A stretch of DNA of 64,000 bases from CAVTLG01 sp963735495 (GTDB lineage Bacteria; Chloroflexota; Ktedonobacteria; Ktedonobacterales; Ktedonobacteraceae): the NCBI GenBank assembly GCA_963735495.1, contig CAVTLG010000009.1, forward strand, positions 558,001-622,000, in the 5' to 3' direction. How positions within the stretch are numbered: the stretch's first letter is position 1; the number at the start of each line of letters is the position of its first letter. Shown here piece by piece: positions 18,852-28,032 of the stretch. The notes under the pieces are model-generated. The model worked only from the letters and a program-made list of their open reading frames with translations. It did not search any database and had not been told where the DNA came from. Made by a program: the position numbers and the translations under genes.

Positions 18852-20033
18852 TTACCACTCTCCTGCATATGTAATGCCATACCCAATCTCCATCCCATGA
18901 TCAGTCAGAGATCGAGGCTGGGTTTCGTTTTTATAATCATTGTTTGTGTGAAAGAAGTAGACGCTACCGGCTGCCACACAACGGCGCATCACCTTGTTTT
19001 CTCCTCCTGCATCTTCAGGATTCAATTTCCAACCGCCGATTGCTTCATAGCGATTGATAGCTGCGGTAATAAGCGTAGCAGAGGGTAGCGTCGGTGGTCG
19101 CCAGCCTTGCTTAAAAGAGGCGGGCGTTGCCAGATAGAGCAGCATGCGTTCTCGTTTTCGTGAATGTTCCATCTGGTCATATGTATACTCTTTGGCAGGC
19201 TTCAGCACGCAAAAACGGGCGGTGCGCTGCTCCCCACCGAGTGTTAACCATCCCGCTGAGGGTAGGTGGAGCATGTCTTGTATCTGGCTATCACTCAAGA
19301 CATTTTCGTCGGACGGCGATGGCGTTAGAGCAATGTCAACAATAAAACCATAGATATAATTCTGGTCTATTCGATGGTTCATGCGGATCATGAGCATCTG
19401 GTACAAGTAACCTTCTTCGGTTGCTTTCGTGCCGGGTTGTATGCCGATACCCAGGCGAGGCTCTTCCTGATAGATCTCTTCCCGGCTGATGGGTTTAATG
19501 CCTGCCAGTTTTTCCGTCCCAAGTGTCTTGAGTAAATCTGTCTCGGTCAGCCAACCTTCAACAGGTTTTAAATCGTTGTCGGGCATGCGTGCCGGTCTAA
19601 GGTAGTAGTTTATATCTGTAGGCCAGTTGCTGTACGTACCTTTTTGTATTGGGTGAGGGAGTAGACGATGCAAATCAAGGTCACTATCGGTTTTTCCCTT
19701 ACTGTCCGTTTTCATAATATGAGCAGGTGCAGGGAATAACCGCTCAGCTAGCTGGATCTGTGTTTTTGGATAGCGACCCAGCGCAATACCTGTCATACGA
19801 AAGCGCCCGTAGCCGTTGCGATCCCCGATGAGTTTTGTGAGATTAGTATCACCGAATGCAGTTGCGATATTTTTGTCTGGGTCCCAGTGTGCGGCAATGG
19901 CGGCCCTGACTGCTCCCTGTAATGTCTCGGGTGTTGGCGGGAACATGCTTTCGGCAAAATTGTTTTGTCCGGCATCAAATGGACGCGCCGTGCGGAACAT
20001 CAGCGGCTCCGCTGGTTCAATAAAGAGGCGCAT
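18852..20033 (-). CDS. cmr3: Type III-B RAMP protein Cmr3 (Cas5-like)
   Basis: Cas5-like RAMP that caps the crRNA 5' handle and contacts Cmr2. The N-terminus (MRLFIEPAEPLMFRTARPFDAG, FPPTPETLQGAVRAAI) is diagnostic. The C-terminal half holds glycine-rich RAMP loops (LGGEQRTARF) and an IGYGITYAGEW ending. The stop of cmr2 directly abuts this ATG (TGAATG), so translation is coupled. Length 393 aa, normal, intact. Confidence 0.92.
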   Translation of the reverse strand: MRLFIEPAEPLMFRTARPFDAGQNNFAESMFPPTPETLQGAVRAAIAAHWDPDKNIATAFGDTNLTKLIGDRNGYGRFRMTGIALGRYPKTQIQLAERLFPAPAHIMKTDSKGKTDSDLDLHRLLPHPIQKGTYSNWPTDINYYLRPARMPDNDLKPVEGWLTETDLLKTLGTEKLAGIKPISREEIYQEEPRLGIGIQPGTKATEEGYLYQMLMIRMNHRIDQNYIYGFIVDIALTPSPSDENVLSDSQIQDMLHLPSAGWLTLGGEQRTARFCVLKPAKEYTYDQMEHSRKRERMLLYLATPASFKQGWRPPTLPSATLITAAINRYEAIGGWKLNPEDAGGENKVMRRCVAAGSVYFFHTNNDYKNETQPRSLTDHGMEIGYGITYAGEW

Positions 20034-22067
20034 TCAGTCTTGCTCCTTTCGTGTCAGAAAAAGCATGACGAGCAGCCAACCAAGGACTTCCACTAGCCCA
20101 TAGCGCCTGCTGCTAGCATGGAGTTCCACAGATAGTTGCTGTCCTTCAGGTAGCTTGGGGAACTCTTGTCCGTCCATCGCTTGCGCTAACTCAACTAGAC
20201 TACCTGCCTTGCGTTCTAGCTCTTCATCTGGGAACTTTTCTTTTAATATTGGATTGCGTTGACGCCGTAGCACACGTTTCACCTCGCTCTGCTGCGCTTC
20301 TGGTTTCAGATGTACGAGTGTAGGTGCCTCCTCAAGCAAGGTAAAGATGCATTTTGGTGAAAGGACATCATCTTTGAAGTGTTTGTAGAAAAACAGGAAT
20401 AATGGCACTGGCTGATTTTCATCTGGCAGGTTGGCATAGTGCCAGTGGCAGCCTACCTTTGTCTGCTCACCTGAGCGCCGCAGTACTGTGACCACAAGTG
20501 CATTTCGTCCATACTGATTTTTTGCCGCCTGCTCTGCTTCTTTAGAGACACGACGGACATAGGAAAGCGAGGTATAGTGGTGAGTGATGGCAATACCTGT
20601 GCTAGCTGTAACTAGCGCTTTCCGTTCTGAATCTTTAACCGCATCCTGGACTATCAAACGGTATCGTTGCTGTAGCTGCTCGACGAGATCGAGCACCGTC
20701 TCACTGAGCTGAGCTGAGCTGTCCTGCTCCGGCTCAACTCCAATACTATTGCGTGCCAGCGGTGCAAGGGCAACAACATCGTCGCCACCCGCATAGATCA
20801 AGCGACCAGGATAGGTACCCTCTACAATGTTGGGCACATGTTCACGCGAGAAATCAGATAACGCCTTGCTAATGCTGCGATGCTCAGTCTCGTCATCTAC
20901 ACCATTGATAAGCTTGCCCATCTTATCGCCATCCATTTGTATGAGCGCGTAGTAGGGGGTTGGTCTGGTGATGGATGGGAGTGTATCAGTAATTCCCAGG
21001 AGATCGGATAGCGCTTTTGGTCCGTGTCTAGCAAGTTTTTCGCGTTCGACTTTTTTCTCATCTGTAAAGCGGAACTCTTTCTTGAGTCGTGCCTCGCTAA
21101 AGGTCTCTGGAAAGAAACAATCGCCGTCACACTCTAATATGCTTGCATCTGCTTGATGCTGTATAGCTTTCTCATAAAGCAATGGAATGCTTGCAGGCAT
21201 TGGTTCACCCAGCTTCTGCGTCTCACTGAGCCATTTTGATAAAGCAAGTGTAATCTCAGGGCGTTTGCTTACCGCGAGAAGCTGTTCTACATAGGAAGCT
21301 GTTGCAATAGAACTGGTCGAAGGGAAAGCTCGTTGCTGCTTATTTAACTGCAATTTCAAGCGTGGAAGAAAACGCGCTGATTTGAATGCAAAGCGCTTGA
21401 CTGTATCGATAGCGTCCAGGCGCTCGTTCCCTTCCTGATCTATATCTCTGATTGACAACTTCGCTTTTTGCGTAACTTGTTGCCAGAATACCTGTACTTC
21501 CTTGCGTGCTTTGCCCTCTCCGCGTATGGCTGAACGTTGACCGGAGATAGTGCTCTTCTCACCGTCTTCCTCTCGTTGTGCAAAGTCACGCAGGTGTTTG
21601 CGTCGGTCAAAGGTGAATTGTGTCTCTCTTAGCCAATCCTGGTAATGTTCAGCGTCGCCTTCCACCACAACGTAGAAGAACTCAAAAACGTGCTCTGGTT
21701 TGACCTGCTCGTTCCACTGTTTGCGTGTGTCTGAGTCGGGAGCAGCGTATTTCCCTGGTACCTCATGCCATACATCCTCGCAGATATCTAGCCAGAACTC
21801 GCAAATCTTTTTTTCACTTTTCTGAGCGGCTGTGACTGCCTGATCTATAGTATCGAAAATGGCGATATATTTATTTGGTAAGTCGGGAATATTCTTCTCT
21901 ATAATTGGTTTGCTGGGGAAGATTAGCTTCGACTCGATGCCTTCCATACTGACCTGCATCAATGCTGAAAACAAGAAGCTGCCCTGCCAGAGGTCGCGCG
22001 TCTTACGTGCCTGCACGATGAATGGCTGTACCGGGCCAAGCGAGAAGAGGAGCATATACTGTGTCAT
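20034..22067 (-). CDS. cmr2: Cas10 subunit Cmr2 (cyclic oligoadenylate synthase)
   Basis: Large subunit of the Cmr effector. It begins MTQYMLLFSLGPVQPFIVQARKTRDLW, the start of the first palm domain. GGDD at residues 427-430 (IYAGGDDVVAL) is the polymerase/cyclase site that makes cyclic oligoadenylates. No N-terminal HD nuclease domain is present (677 aa), so DNA cleavage by HD is not expected and signalling is the likely main output. ATG 22067 has AAGGTGG upstream; the in-frame start 13 codons earlier lies inside cmr1. It overlaps cmr1 by 4 bases. Two cysteines near residue 312 may belong to a small zinc site. Confidence 0.92.
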   Translation of the reverse strand: MTQYMLLFSLGPVQPFIVQARKTRDLWQGSFLFSALMQVSMEGIESKLIFPSKPIIEKNIPDLPNKYIAIFDTIDQAVTAAQKSEKKICEFWLDICEDVWHEVPGKYAAPDSDTRKQWNEQVKPEHVFEFFYVVVEGDAEHYQDWLRETQFTFDRRKHLRDFAQREEDGEKSTISGQRSAIRGEGKARKEVQVFWQQVTQKAKLSIRDIDQEGNERLDAIDTVKRFAFKSARFLPRLKLQLNKQQRAFPSTSSIATASYVEQLLAVSKRPEITLALSKWLSETQKLGEPMPASIPLLYEKAIQHQADASILECDGDCFFPETFSEARLKKEFRFTDEKKVEREKLARHGPKALSDLLGITDTLPSITRPTPYYALIQMDGDKMGKLINGVDDETEHRSISKALSDFSREHVPNIVEGTYPGRLIYAGGDDVVALAPLARNSIGVEPEQDSSAQLSETVLDLVEQLQQRYRLIVQDAVKDSERKALVTASTGIAITHHYTSLSYVRRVSKEAEQAAKNQYGRNALVVTVLRRSGEQTKVGCHWHYANLPDENQPVPLFLFFYKHFKDDVLSPKCIFTLLEEAPTLVHLKPEAQQSEVKRVLRRQRNPILKEKFPDEELERKAGSLVELAQAMDGQEFPKLPEGQQLSVELHASSRRYGLVEVLGWLLVMLFLTRKEQD

Positions 22068-23093
22068 AATTCCACCTTGATTCTGCCTGAAAAGTTTTCT
22101 GCCCATTTCTCGATCAGGGAATAGTTCTGATTAATCCCCGTTTTGAATAGAACTGCTACACCCACATAACTACCTCCCTGCAGCTCTACTATTCGTAGTA
22201 GCAAGGGCGAGGCATGTCTGGTTCGATTATCAACACTCATCAATGGAAGGCCGAAAACTGTACGATTGTGTAGGGGTAGGCTGTGACGATATGTTTGCAG
22301 ATTGCTACCAATCGCTCGCATCGCAACGTCTGGTGTCTTCCAGGCTTGGATGCCGTTGCGCAGTATCCAGATACAGCAGGTGCTTTGTCCCAGAGTGTCA
22401 AAGGCTGCCTGGGTGGCAGGTGCTGATCCATCGTTAGTAATGCTCTGTCCAAACAGAGTTCGTGCAGCTTTGATGCCTCTACTGATCTGGTTTTCTAGTT
22501 GCTCGAACATCTTTGGGAATAGTGAAGTGCAGTCCTTCTGGTATGCTGAAGCGTGAGTCAACTGCTGTGTTCTCGTTGATTATGCTAGCTGTCATACTAC
22601 CAGCGCAACGCCGTGAACGTGAACCTATAGCGCCCAGGTGGGTTAAAAGCCAGAAGGCAGCGATGGCCCGTTGTAGCTTTTCATTGTTATCGTCTCTACA
22701 TGTCAGTGTGACACGAAATGTGGTATCTGGTGGAAAGAATAATCGATCCGGTTTGTATCTATCTCCTTTGCCACTGGCGGCCATTGACCAGAGCAGATAG
22801 TCTTTCCCCGATATATTTTCTCTTGAATAACTCTCTTTCTTGAAGCGTTGCGCAGCCAGCGAAGGGTCAGACACTCTGATGGAGACGGCTGAACCTTTAT
22901 CCGTTGCGCCAAAGACTGACGTTTCGGCCTCCATAACTTGTGATAGTGCCCTCCCGTTAGCTCCCGCGAGGGCGCGATACCAGTAGCGCATCAGACCGCG
23001 AAAGGTCGGAGCGCGGAGTTCTGCGCGTTCCTGATCTGCGCCTGCGAGAAAGAGTGGTGTAACTGTACGCAGGTTGAATGTAACCTGTATCAT
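22064..23093 (-). pseudogene. cmr1: Type III-B RAMP protein Cmr1, frameshifted
   Basis: Cas7-like RAMP that binds near the 3' end of the crRNA. The first frame (from ATG 23093) has VTFNLRTVTPLFLAGAD, LRAPTFRGLMRYWYRAL and LTHLGAIGSRSRRCAGS, all diagnostic. After IPEGLHFTIPK the coding sense moves to another frame (MFEQLENQISRGIKAARTLFG, to the stop at 22064). One extra base in the CCCAAA run near 22512-22520 explains the shift. Restored length is ~343 aa. The second part could restart at an ATG (codons MTHAS or MFEQ). Otherwise the gene is inactive or the shift is a base error. Confidence 0.85.
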
Positions 23094-23235
23094 CCCCCTT
23101 CAAATCCTTTCCATGTATACAAAGCGTTCTTGTTGAAACAAGCTTACTCCCAATCATGTCGTTTTGGCACCATCAATACGCTGAAAAAATCTCATAGGTT
23201 TCTCTCATGTGCTATTTCTGAAAACCTGTTACGCT

Positions 23236-24108
23236 TCAAGCGTCTTTTTGAAAGTACTCGGCGAACTTTGTTCTCAAGTAATGGTAGTCCAGACGTTCGT
23301 TTCCGGGCACATTCCAGGCGTTGTGGCAGTGATCGAGTAAAGCTGTTTTATGCGTATTCACTGTGGCTAGCGCGATACTCAGTTCACCGGCAACCTGTTG
23401 GGGCCTGAGACCTTTGGCAAATGCCTGTAATACTTTAAGTTGTGCGGGGGTTGCCTTGCTTGCGACTTCGGTGCAGCGAGCGTGTTCCTGCGCATCCATT
23501 TGTCTGCGCTGCTCTTCCTGGGCCGACCGGAAGGAATTGATTGAAGGATTCACATAGGCTCCAAGAGCAAAGAATGGTCCTTTAATCAGCTTGACGCCCG
23601 CATCTTTCGGTACATGCATAACCTTGCCATCTTGTACCTGGACTTGAAGCTCATCCGGGGTATAGATGTGCCAGATGTTGTCGTGACGATCAAAGTTGAG
23701 CGAGGCCACTGAGATGGCGAGCAAACCCATCAGACGACGACCACCGGAGACTGAAAGGTGAATGCGGTATCCCTGGCGTTTGAGATCGCCAATGAGTCGA
23801 TGAATTGTATCGAGCGTTCCATCCGCGTGATTTTCGTCGCTGATATCGTCGATGGGCTGGTGGTCGATTTCCAGCACACGCGAATGAAAGTGAATGCTGC
23901 GCTGTGCCATCTGGTAGTAATCGCTGGTAAACTCAGTGTAGAGACGGTACAGAGATTGCTGAAGGCGAGATTGTGGGTCCGCTTTGGGATGGACGACGAT
24001 CACTTCGCTGATGGGATAGTGCGCCTGTAAAAGGAGATCAAGCGTGAACGTGACAATCTGTGGCTGACCGCCCAACGTCGCCACAAGTACATGTGGATAA
24101 TCTGACAT
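23236..24108 (-). CDS. CARF-domain (Cas_NE0113/Csx14-like) protein fused to LuxR-type HTH
   Basis: Residues ~1-195 match the NE0113/Csx14-like CRISPR-associated family: HVLVATLGGQPQIVTFTLDLLL, EVIVVHP and SGGRR at 121-125, a CARF-type ligand pocket. Residues ~218-262 are a LuxR-type helix-turn-helix (TPAQLKVLQAFAKGL, VAGELSIALATVNTHK). This arrangement predicts a transcription factor sensing cyclic oligoadenylate, analogous to Csa3 but with a different DNA-binding domain. ATG 24108 is chosen because AGGAG precedes it; an earlier in-frame start would overlap the divergent gene. It is the first gene of the leftward Cmr operon and lies 43 bases from the divergent AAA-Csx3 start, so autoregulation of both is plausible. 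Confidence 0.78.
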   Translation of the reverse strand: MSDYPHVLVATLGGQPQIVTFTLDLLLQAHYPISEVIVVHPKADPQSRLQQSLYRLYTEFTSDYYQMAQRSIHFHSRVLEIDHQPIDDISDENHADGTLDTIHRLIGDLKRQGYRIHLSVSGGRRLMGLLAISVASLNFDRHDNIWHIYTPDELQVQVQDGKVMHVPKDAGVKLIKGPFFALGAYVNPSINSFRSAQEEQRRQMDAQEHARCTEVASKATPAQLKVLQAFAKGLRPQQVAGELSIALATVNTHKTALLDHCHNAWNVPGNERLDYHYLRTKFAEYFQKDA

Positions 24109-24151
24109 CGTGTCACTCCTATCAATCTTACTCACACCCTGGAGGATAACA
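24109..24151. promoter_or_regulatory. Divergent promoter/operator between CARF-HTH and AAA-Csx3 genes
   Basis: Only 43 bases separate the two divergent start codons. They carry ribosome sites for both genes (AGGAG leftward, GGAGG at 24141-24145 rightward). Promoters must overlap the coding ends, so the CARF-HTH protein is well placed to control both directions. No clear dyad was seen. Confidence 0.5.
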
Positions 24152-25348
24152 ATGGTTAATTTATTGCCGGCTGTGCTGGTGGGTGGACCACCACATGCGG
24201 GAAAATCTGTCCTGTTTTATCATTTAACGCAAGCGTTGCGCGCGCTCGGTATCCCCCACCACGCCATTCGCGCCTGTCCCGATGGCGAGGGCAACTGGTT
24301 CCACGAGGGGCAACCCGATACCGTCAGCAACATCCGCGTCAATCTCTCCGGCGAATGGCCTCCATCCTTTGTCGAGCGCATCTGCCACGACATGGAGTAC
24401 CGTCGCCTTCCTTTCCTCGTGGACATGGGTGGTCGCCCAAAGGCATCTCAGCTCTGTCTCATACGCCTCTGTACCCATTCAATCTTGCTACTGCGTCCAG
24501 ACCAGCCCGATACCGCCCAACGCTGGCAACACCTCGTCGAACAGCACAACCTCCTTCCACTGGCACAACTCTACTCGGAGCAAATAGGTAACTCGACTAT
24601 CAGCGCTCAATCTCCCATCCTGCAAGGCACGATCACTGGTCTGGAGCGCCACCTGCCCAGGCCAGAGCACGATCCCCTCTTCGACGCGCTTGTGGAGAGC
24701 GTCGCTAGCCTGTTCCAATCCTACGCACTCGCCGACCTGAAGACTGCTGATCTGGCGCGCTCAGCTACTGAATTGACGCTTGACCTGGTGCTGGCCTTAA
24801 AAACCTTCACCACGACCTCTCCCAACTGGCAACCGGCTATGTTGCAGCCCTACCTGGAGAGTATCCCGGAGCGCACTCCTATCTCGGTCTATGGCGTTGG
24901 TCCCAACTGGCTCTATGCCGCGCTGGCCGCCCACGCCTATCCGCAGCCATTCTATCTCTTTGACCCCAAGCTCCCCTTTGGCTGGGTGCAACCCATTCCT
25001 GTAGTCATTGGGACAGCAGAGAACTCACCCGAACTACGTATAGAAATAGGGGCTAATGAAGAACTCACCATTCTCAAAATATCAAATCCCTCTAAGCGAA
25101 TTGAATATCTGCAGCCAGACACGCTCACCTTTCCATCTGTGGCGGCAGAGAAAGGTTTGATCATTGATGGGCCGATACCGAACTGGTTGTTGACGGCGCT
25201 GACGCGCCTCTATAGAGAAATGGGAGTAGCATGGATTGCCCCTTTCTACGTACCCTCCAATCAAGCTGTGGTAGCATACTCGCGTGTGGCTATGTATCAT
25301 CCGGGCGACTTCGTACCCAAACCACCACTTGAGCTACAACATATCTAG
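24152..25348 (+). CDS. csx3: P-loop ATPase fused to Csx3-like ring-nuclease domains
   Basis: Residues 1-~200 hold a P-loop domain with Walker A GGPPHAGKS at 11-19 and a following DMGG acidic strand. The C-terminal half is Csx3-like. One copy of the core motif is at ~243-285 (GVGPNWLYAALAAHAY, FDPKL). A fuller Csx3-like module at ~296-390 has GPIPNWLLTALTRLY, but the family His and FDP residues are replaced. Csx3 (Crn3) degrades cyclic tetra-adenylate; AAA-Csx3 fusions are known beside type III loci. Its role here would be to reset signalling from Cas10. ATG 24152 has GGAGG 6 bases upstream. 398 aa. Confidence 0.78.
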   Translation: MVNLLPAVLVGGPPHAGKSVLFYHLTQALRALGIPHHAIRACPDGEGNWFHEGQPDTVSNIRVNLSGEWPPSFVERICHDMEYRRLPFLVDMGGRPKASQLCLIRLCTHSILLLRPDQPDTAQRWQHLVEQHNLLPLAQLYSEQIGNSTISAQSPILQGTITGLERHLPRPEHDPLFDALVESVASLFQSYALADLKTADLARSATELTLDLVLALKTFTTTSPNWQPAMLQPYLESIPERTPISVYGVGPNWLYAALAAHAYPQPFYLFDPKLPFGWVQPIPVVIGTAENSPELRIEIGANEELTILKISNPSKRIEYLQPDTLTFPSVAAEKGLIIDGPIPNWLLTALTRLYREMGVAWIAPFYVPSNQAVVAYSRVAMYHPGDFVPKPPLELQHI

Positions 25349-25570
25349 TAGTATTCTATCATAAGGAAGAGGTGAAAGGGTAAAAAGGGGCTACTGTAGC
25401 TAAAAATTACTAGGCGGGCATTTCTTTGCACAAGACTCAGTTCTGTTGCGCCTCTGAAGATCTCGCACGCATGTGATGCTCGCCTGGGGCGCTCCTGCTC
25501 CGGGCGTTTTCGGCTACCAACACATTATGTTATACTGGGTAATATCTCGCAGAACAAGGAGCAGTGATCG
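25349..25570. other. Intergenic before DUF72 gene
   Basis: A TATACT-like box at about 25530 and AAGGAG at 25557 precede the DUF72 gene. No CRISPR repeat is present. Confidence 0.35.
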
Positions 25571-26428
25571 ATGTTTTTCATAGGTTGCCCTATGTGGGGA
25601 TACAAAGCGTGGTCTGGTAGTCTGTTTCCAGAGCATACGCCGGCCAGTGAGTTTCTTCGTCTCTATAGTCGAAAATTCCCGACCGTGGAGGGCAACACTA
25701 CATTTTATGCCACACCTGCTGCGGAAACAATTGCGCGTTGGAGGCAGGAAACTCCTGAGACGTTCCGCTTCTGTCCGAAGATCTCCCGCGAGATCAGCCA
25801 TGCGCCGCGCCTGGATGAGCGTCAGAGTGAGACGCTCGCTTTTATAGAGCGCATGCTTGGTCTGGGTACGCGCCTGGGTCCGCTGTTTCTGCAACTACCA
25901 CCTGCTTTTGCACCTGCACAACTGGCTCAATTGCAAACGTTCCTCAGCTTCTGGCCGATTACCGTGCGACTGGCGGTGGAAGTGCGACATGCCGACTTTT
26001 TCAGGGAGCCATATCGATCTGATCTGGATGTATTGCTTCGTCAGTACAATGTTGCGCGTATAATCATGGACACGCGACCACTCAGAGTCGGTACAACCAG
26101 TGAGCAACAGGTGCTCCAGGCGCGTGAGCGCAAGCCAAATCTCCCGGTCCATATTGCTACCACGACCGACTTTGTCTTTGTGCGCTATATCGGTCATCCG
26201 CGCATGGAAGTGAACGCGTCATTTCTGGAGCCCTGGTCGCGGCAGTTGGCCCAATGGTATACGCAGGGTCTCACGGTCTACGTGTTCTGTCACTGTCCCT
26301 ATGAGGAGCATTCCCCGGCTATTTGTAGCGACCTCTACCGGCGTGTGCAGGCACAAACCTCCTTGCCTCCACTGCCCTGGCAACCTGGGCCAGAGGACAC
26401 GAGATTACAGCAGGGCCAGCTCTTCTAA
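25571..26428 (+). CDS. DUF72 (YecE-like) protein
   Basis: Full-length DUF72 family TIM-barrel protein. Motifs are IGCPMWGYKAWSG at the start, the EGNTTFYATP strand, the RFCPKISREISH segment and the VEVRHADFF strand. Cytoplasmic; the biochemical role of the family is not established. AAGGAG is suitably placed upstream of ATG 25571. Monocistronic. Unrelated to the CRISPR locus apart from adjacency. Confidence 0.85.
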   Translation: MFFIGCPMWGYKAWSGSLFPEHTPASEFLRLYSRKFPTVEGNTTFYATPAAETIARWRQETPETFRFCPKISREISHAPRLDERQSETLAFIERMLGLGTRLGPLFLQLPPAFAPAQLAQLQTFLSFWPITVRLAVEVRHADFFREPYRSDLDVLLRQYNVARIIMDTRPLRVGTTSEQQVLQARERKPNLPVHIATTTDFVFVRYIGHPRMEVNASFLEPWSRQLAQWYTQGLTVYVFCHCPYEEHSPAICSDLYRRVQAQTSLPPLPWQPGPEDTRLQQGQLF

Positions 26429-26822
26429 CGTGCTTGACCTCGCAACCCTCGACTGTAAATCGCGTTACTCGTTTATGCTTCTTTATTGAAGAGCATATAG
26501 AGAGGCTGCATCATAATACTGGCAGCGTTGGCCTATCTCATCTATAATCGGGAAGTGGAGAAAAGAAACTCGTATCCTCTCATTGTTTGGGTGTTGTCTT
26601 AGAAATCTTCCGCTGGTGGCTATTTTTTCTTGACAATGTGGGTGTGCCTTAGCTACACTACTCATGCAACTAATGCCCATTATGTATACAGTAGAGATTA
26701 CTATTTGGGGAATTTGTAGAAGGGCTCATCAGGAAAATTTGCCTTGTCTATAAGTTTCAGCATAGAAGAGTGTCTTTTTGCGAGAGGCAGTGTCTATCGT
26801 AGACTAAAAAGGGGGCATCTCT
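26429..26822. other. Intergenic region
   Basis: About 390 bases. A 65-codon leftward ORF (26483-26680) has no recognisable features. The right end must hold the methyltransferase promoter; a purine run AAAAAGGGGG lies just before its ATG. Confidence 0.35.
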
Positions 26823-27854
26823 ATGACCAACGAAAACATGAACCAGGAGTCAGCATTTGCAACTGTATTAGACGATACCTACGGAGCGGTAAAAACCCAG
26901 GCTATACATCTCGCAGCTCTACTGGGATTGGCCGATCTGGTGAAGGATGGACCCAAAAGCGTTGCTGAACTGGCCCAGGCAACCGCAATGCACCAATCAT
27001 CTCTCTATAGGTTATTGTATGCCCTGGCGAGTTGTGGATATTTTGTAGAGGTTGAACCGGGTGTATTTGCCCAGTCACCACTCTCGTTTACACTGCGTAC
27101 AGATATTCCTCACTCGTTGCATGCCCTCGCTATTATGCAGGGGGAAGGGTGGCAGTGGCAGCCTTTGCAATATGCATTGCGAAGCATCCAGACGGGGAAA
27201 GAAGTTTTTTCTGAGATATTTGGCAAAGATTACTGGGGCTATCTTAGTGAGGATAATCCCGAGGCCGGGCGGCTTTTTGCCCAGGCCATGCGCTCCGTTT
27301 CAGTGCAGGGCGATCTGGCCGTAGCTCGCGGCTATGATTTCTCGTCGGCAGGGACTATTATCGATATAGCTGGAGGCGAGGGGAGTCTTCTTACAACAAT
27401 CCTCCAGACATATCCAGCTTCCCATGGCATTCTTTTTGACCAGGCCGCGGTCATTGAAGCTGCCCGGCAACATCCCTCCATCAACGAACTCCAGAGCCGT
27501 TTGACACTGGTGGCCGGGAACTTTTTTGAAGCGATACCTTCAGGCGGCGATATCTACACCGTCAAGCATATTATTCACGACTGGGAAGACGCGGAGTGTA
27601 TCCAGCTTCTCTCGAACTGCAGCAAGGTGATGAATGTTGGGAGCCGCCTCCTTGTCGTCGATGAAATTATTGTCCCAGGGAAGAAGATACCGTCAGGTGT
27701 GGCCCTGCTAGACTTGCTCTTACATTTTATCCTGCCTGGACGTAAGCGTTCTGAGGAAGAGCATCGTGCGCTTTTTGCAGCCGCTGGACTCCAGCTTACC
27801 CACATCTACCCTACCGAGTCAAACTATGTCATTCTCGAAACGGTAAAAGCGTGA
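26823..27854 (+). CDS. SAM-dependent O-methyltransferase, dimeric class
   Basis: Resembles the acetylserotonin/hydroxyneurosporene O-methyltransferase family. An N-terminal winged-helix dimerisation domain (KSVAELAQATAMHQSSLYRLLYAL) is followed by a Rossmann SAM domain with motif I DIAGGEGSLL, the acidic strand GILFDQ, and the active-site helix region KHIIHDWEDAECIQLL with the catalytic-type histidine. 343 aa, intact. The substrate is probably a hydroxylated secondary metabolite. No biosynthetic neighbours are visible. A hairpin follows at 27903. Confidence 0.87.
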   Translation: MTNENMNQESAFATVLDDTYGAVKTQAIHLAALLGLADLVKDGPKSVAELAQATAMHQSSLYRLLYALASCGYFVEVEPGVFAQSPLSFTLRTDIPHSLHALAIMQGEGWQWQPLQYALRSIQTGKEVFSEIFGKDYWGYLSEDNPEAGRLFAQAMRSVSVQGDLAVARGYDFSSAGTIIDIAGGEGSLLTTILQTYPASHGILFDQAAVIEAARQHPSINELQSRLTLVAGNFFEAIPSGGDIYTVKHIIHDWEDAECIQLLSNCSKVMNVGSRLLVVDEIIVPGKKIPSGVALLDLLLHFILPGRKRSEEEHRALFAAAGLQLTHIYPTESNYVILETVKA

Positions 27855-27902
27855 TGTATACCTGATAAATCTCTTGCGAAACTGCTCGATCCCCGGAAAA
27901 GT

Positions 27903-27940
27903 AGGCAGCCAGTATAATGCTCTAGCACTATCTGGCTGTC
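27903..27940 (+). terminator. Putative terminator of methyltransferase gene
   Basis: CAGCCAG and CTGGCTG arms pair around an AT-rich loop and are followed by TCTTTAG, ~50 bases past the stop. Confidence 0.45.
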
Positions 27941-28032
27941 TTTAGCTAAAACCCTCTCATTTGCTGAATGGACCAGTTATAATTAATGAATAGAGATTGT
28001 GAGATAGGTCTTATTGCTTTTGAGGGGAATGT

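Noticed and set aside
26483..26680. 65-codon leftward ORF before the methyltransferase
   Set aside because: No motif and no ribosome site; treated as intergenic.
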